Shown here piece by piece: positions 61,151-64,000 of a stretch of DNA of 64,000 nt. The DNA is taken from positions 7,998,001 through 8,062,000 of the forward strand of contig OZ234501.1 in the NCBI GenBank assembly GCA_965153455.1. The letters run 5' to 3'. The number at the start of each line of letters is the position of its first letter. The stretch's first letter is position 1. The notes under the pieces were generated by a model. That model worked only from the letters and a program-made list of their open reading frames with translations. It was not told the DNA's origin and did no database searches. The DNA is from Sphagnum compactum (taxonomy: Eukaryota > Bryophyta > Sphagnopsida > Sphagnales). The position numbers were made by a program, and so were the translations under genes.

Positions 61151-64000
61151 AAATAAACCAACCGTTAGAAGGATGCATCTTAATTTAACAAGCATTCTAT
61201 CCAAATGAACTTAAAGCTTGAGAATTATCTACACGCTTGTCCAACAATGAAAATCATGGAGGTGACAATTATCCCCCGGGTAGATATCTTGATCATCTAT
61301 GAGGCTTTTACTTCTTTTTTCAATAATGTTTATGCATATATTATTATAATTCTATTGTTGACAACAATGAAATCCCTCATCAAAAACTTCGATGCCCTTG
61401 GGGGTTACTACATTTTTTCAAATCAAAGTAACCTAGGAGGCAAAACAAAGTTGTGATCCAAAGAATTGTAATAGATAAATGCATTCTTCCACTACGATTT
61501 CAACATCTACTTCATTGAAAGAAGAAAAAACTTCAAAAAACATGTAGTGGAAATTTATAATGGAAGGCTGGAAGATTTTAATGAAAGTTAATAAACTTGT
61601 AATGCTATCATTTCAAATTCTAGCATTCAAAATACATGGAAGGTTTAAAGGTTTTTGCAATTAAATGGATGTTGTCAAAGTTACAAAGGGTTTTATAGCA
61701 ATTGCATATGGATGAATCTTCAAAATGATGTTCAACCTAAAATAGCTTAATGATTTAATTAGAAAATCAAAACTTAGTTAAAAACTAGTTGATTTTTAAT
61801 TGCAACGTAGTCTTGCTATAATTGTAAGGTAGTTGCATAAGGGGTCATTGCAAAAGTTCACATAAATGACTTGGCTCAATGTTTGTGCTAATTGATAATT
61901 ATCACACTAGATGTGTTAATGTGGGAAATTTGGCCATGGAATGACCATGGCTAAAGAACTCCTTGACAATGCCGCTCACACCCCAAGACCCAAACTTTGT
62001 ATGGGTTAAAGAACTATTGAAAACGAAATCAAATTTTATGGATGAATAATTCAAAGAGGAGTATAGAAAGTATTTCACAACTAGATGCCACCTATAATAC
62101 ATGAATGATTCAAGTAGATTCCCACCTCTAGCCATGTATATAATATCTTGACGGTGCAATGGAATCTAAACAAATGAATATAAGTTGTCAATGTAGTTCA
62201 AGTACATGTATATAGTTCTAAAATGCATGCCAAAAAATTCGATCACATACTAAAGTTGACATTTAATTACAACATAATATTGCTGAAGTTTTAATACAAT
62301 CGCACGTGGGTTCATCATAAAAACCATGCGTATGGGATGGCAATATCCATGTCAGCTTGCAATTGTCACATTGGATGTGTTTATGCGAGGAAAATTTGTA
62401 TAATCAACATCACTTTATTTAAATGCATGAGTTGCATATTACAACTATATAACAACTAAAACAAAAAATCATGCACACTTGTGATTTTTATCCAAATCAA
62501 CTATTTTTTCAACTTTAGATATGACCGTCCTTTGTGGCACTTGGTAAAAATGACTAGTAATCACATAAATGATTACAAGTTGGTTTGTAGTTGCATATGC
62601 AACTTATATTTGTTACTAATGTCAATTTGGATGAAAATGAAAATGAAAAATACACTTGTATCATCCATTTTTAGTGGCATCCCAAAATAGATGAAAATGT
62701 AGCTGTTTTTGCAACTTGGAAGTGGTTCAAAGGCCATTGGACACCACATGACATCTTTTCAACTTGATTTGTGATTATAAATCCTACTTGCAAATGCACA
62801 TGTAATTGAATGTGAAAAAAAAATGAGTGGGCTAATAAAGTTGTTGGATTTTGTGGTCTAATTGTTTTCCTTAACTTTCTCCAATGAATTAACCATTAAA
62901 TGTGTGGTCGGGTTTAGTGGATTCGTGAAATTTTCAAAGGGCCCATGGCATTTAATGGTAGAAATAAGGCTAAGTAGTACGTATTTTATCATGTTCATGT
63001 GTCATAGTGTTTTTAATTAGTTAATTAATTAGGTGGGCTAAATAACCAATTACTAAATTGTAAAGTGTAAGGTAATAATTAATAAGTAACATGTATGTGG
63101 GCTAAGTAGTAGGTATTTCATCATGTTGGTATATGATAATGTTCTTGTATTAATTATTTAATTAATTAGGCTCTATAATTTATTTATTAAATTGGTTTAG
63201 GTAATAAGTGTAGTTAATTAATTAGGTAGGCTATGTAATTAGTCTATTAAATAGGCGATAAGTTGGATAAATAGTAGGTAGTAAGTAGCAAGTAGGTCAT
63301 ATGTATGTGGGTTAAGTAATAAGTATTTTATCATGTGGATATATCTGAATTTTTTGAATTAATTACAATATTAGGTAGGCAATGTAATTTATTTATTGAA
63401 TATGTTAGGTAGTAGGAGTAATTTATGACCCATTTAATATAATAATTTTAAATTACATTTTTTTGGTATAATTATGATCTATTATAAGCAAAATTGTATA
63501 ATATAATTTTAAAAATCAAATAGATGTTTGAGATGTGGAAAAACATCATTTAATTTTACATAATTTTTTAATCATAAATTTAAATAAAACTTATGATATT
63601 ATATGTGTAAACATAATAAAATTTATAGTTCCATAAAATCAATTAATTATATGGCATTAATTGATATTTAGAAAATAAAATTGATTATCTAGATTAAATT
63701 TTTATATAAAAAATAACATAGTTAATAAAAGAGCTTTTATGATTCTATTAAAATTTATTCATTATCCATTTATAAATATTATATGTGAATAAATTATATA
63801 TTGCACATTTTAATTAAATTCTATTAGTAAAATTATGATATATCCAAAAAAATTATATAATATGATTTTTAGAATCAAATAAAGGTTTAAGATATGAAAT
63901 TTATTTATGTATTTATTATTAGATTATCCATTTATAAATCATGTGATTGAATTTATTTTTTCCACGGAATGGTCATTGAAACTGTATTGAATAATGAAAT
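61151..64000. other. Spacer, very AT-rich towards the end
   Basis: No gene recognised. Segments with GTGGGCTAAGTAGTAGGTAT, TTTCATCATGT and TTAATTAATTAGG recur near 62965, 63098 and 63302 (spacing about 133 and 205 bp), a weak local repeat. After 63400 the DNA is almost entirely A and T. Confidence 0.4.

Overview
The window is nuclear DNA of a land plant with a large, repeat-rich genome. The signs are plant-type introns with GT-AG borders, an oxophytodienoate-reductase gene, a plant-only protein of unknown function, and many plant-type transposons (CACTA, LTR, LINE, SINE-like). Long homopolymer-coding runs (CAG, GAA, TTG triplets) inside exons and very AT-rich gene-poor spacers would fit a fern or lycophyte, but the sequence does not settle the clade. 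I see no bacterial, viral or organellar block.

Layout. 1-3115 is a patchwork of short dispersed repeats: Helitron-like and SINE-like ends, a 295-bp tandem duplication and TA microsatellites. 3116-12600 is mostly featureless spacer with a 34-bp tandem array, one unidentified 56-codon ORF and a dispersed repeat. 13433-16083 (+) is a five-exon 12-oxophytodienoate reductase-like (Old Yellow Enzyme) gene with unusual N- and C-terminal additions. 16084-23600 is spacer holding three degenerate tandem arrays. 23937-25765 (+) is a four-exon gene with many Ser/Thr-Pro motifs, possibly SKA3-like, followed by partly broken exon-like pieces up to 27871. 29407-32000 (-) is a two-exon gene for a Ser/Ala-rich plant protein with an IPFSWEEIPGTP motif. 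32001-41050 is spacer with dispersed repeats. 41051-42600 is a decayed ORF cluster ending in a RING-like Cys/His region.

The most informative part is 46490-60106, a nested stack of mobile elements that can be unpicked by target-site duplications (TSDs). CACTA-type element A (46490-52300) was hit by a 911-bp solo LTR (47031-47941, TSD CCTAA) and by a second copy of its own family, B (48755-51344, TSD TAA). A third copy in opposite orientation, C (55279-60103, TSD ATC), carries an inserted solo LTR of the same LTR family (55651-58103, TSD TAGGC). That LTR is itself split by a 5'-truncated LINE (about 55986-57605, 13-bp TSD). Between A and C lies a decayed minus-strand transposase-like gene (about 53720-55080). 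All three CACTA copies lack a transposase and share an AT-rich AATAGCCA-type minisatellite and a tRNA-like (pol III box A/B) segment.

The three likely functional genes show no sign of working together. The OPR gene is probably in oxylipin (jasmonate-type) metabolism, the second gene may act at kinetochores, and the third is of unknown function. Exon borders were chosen by hand from GT-AG sites, codon phase and protein-family fit; no alignment or transcript data were available.
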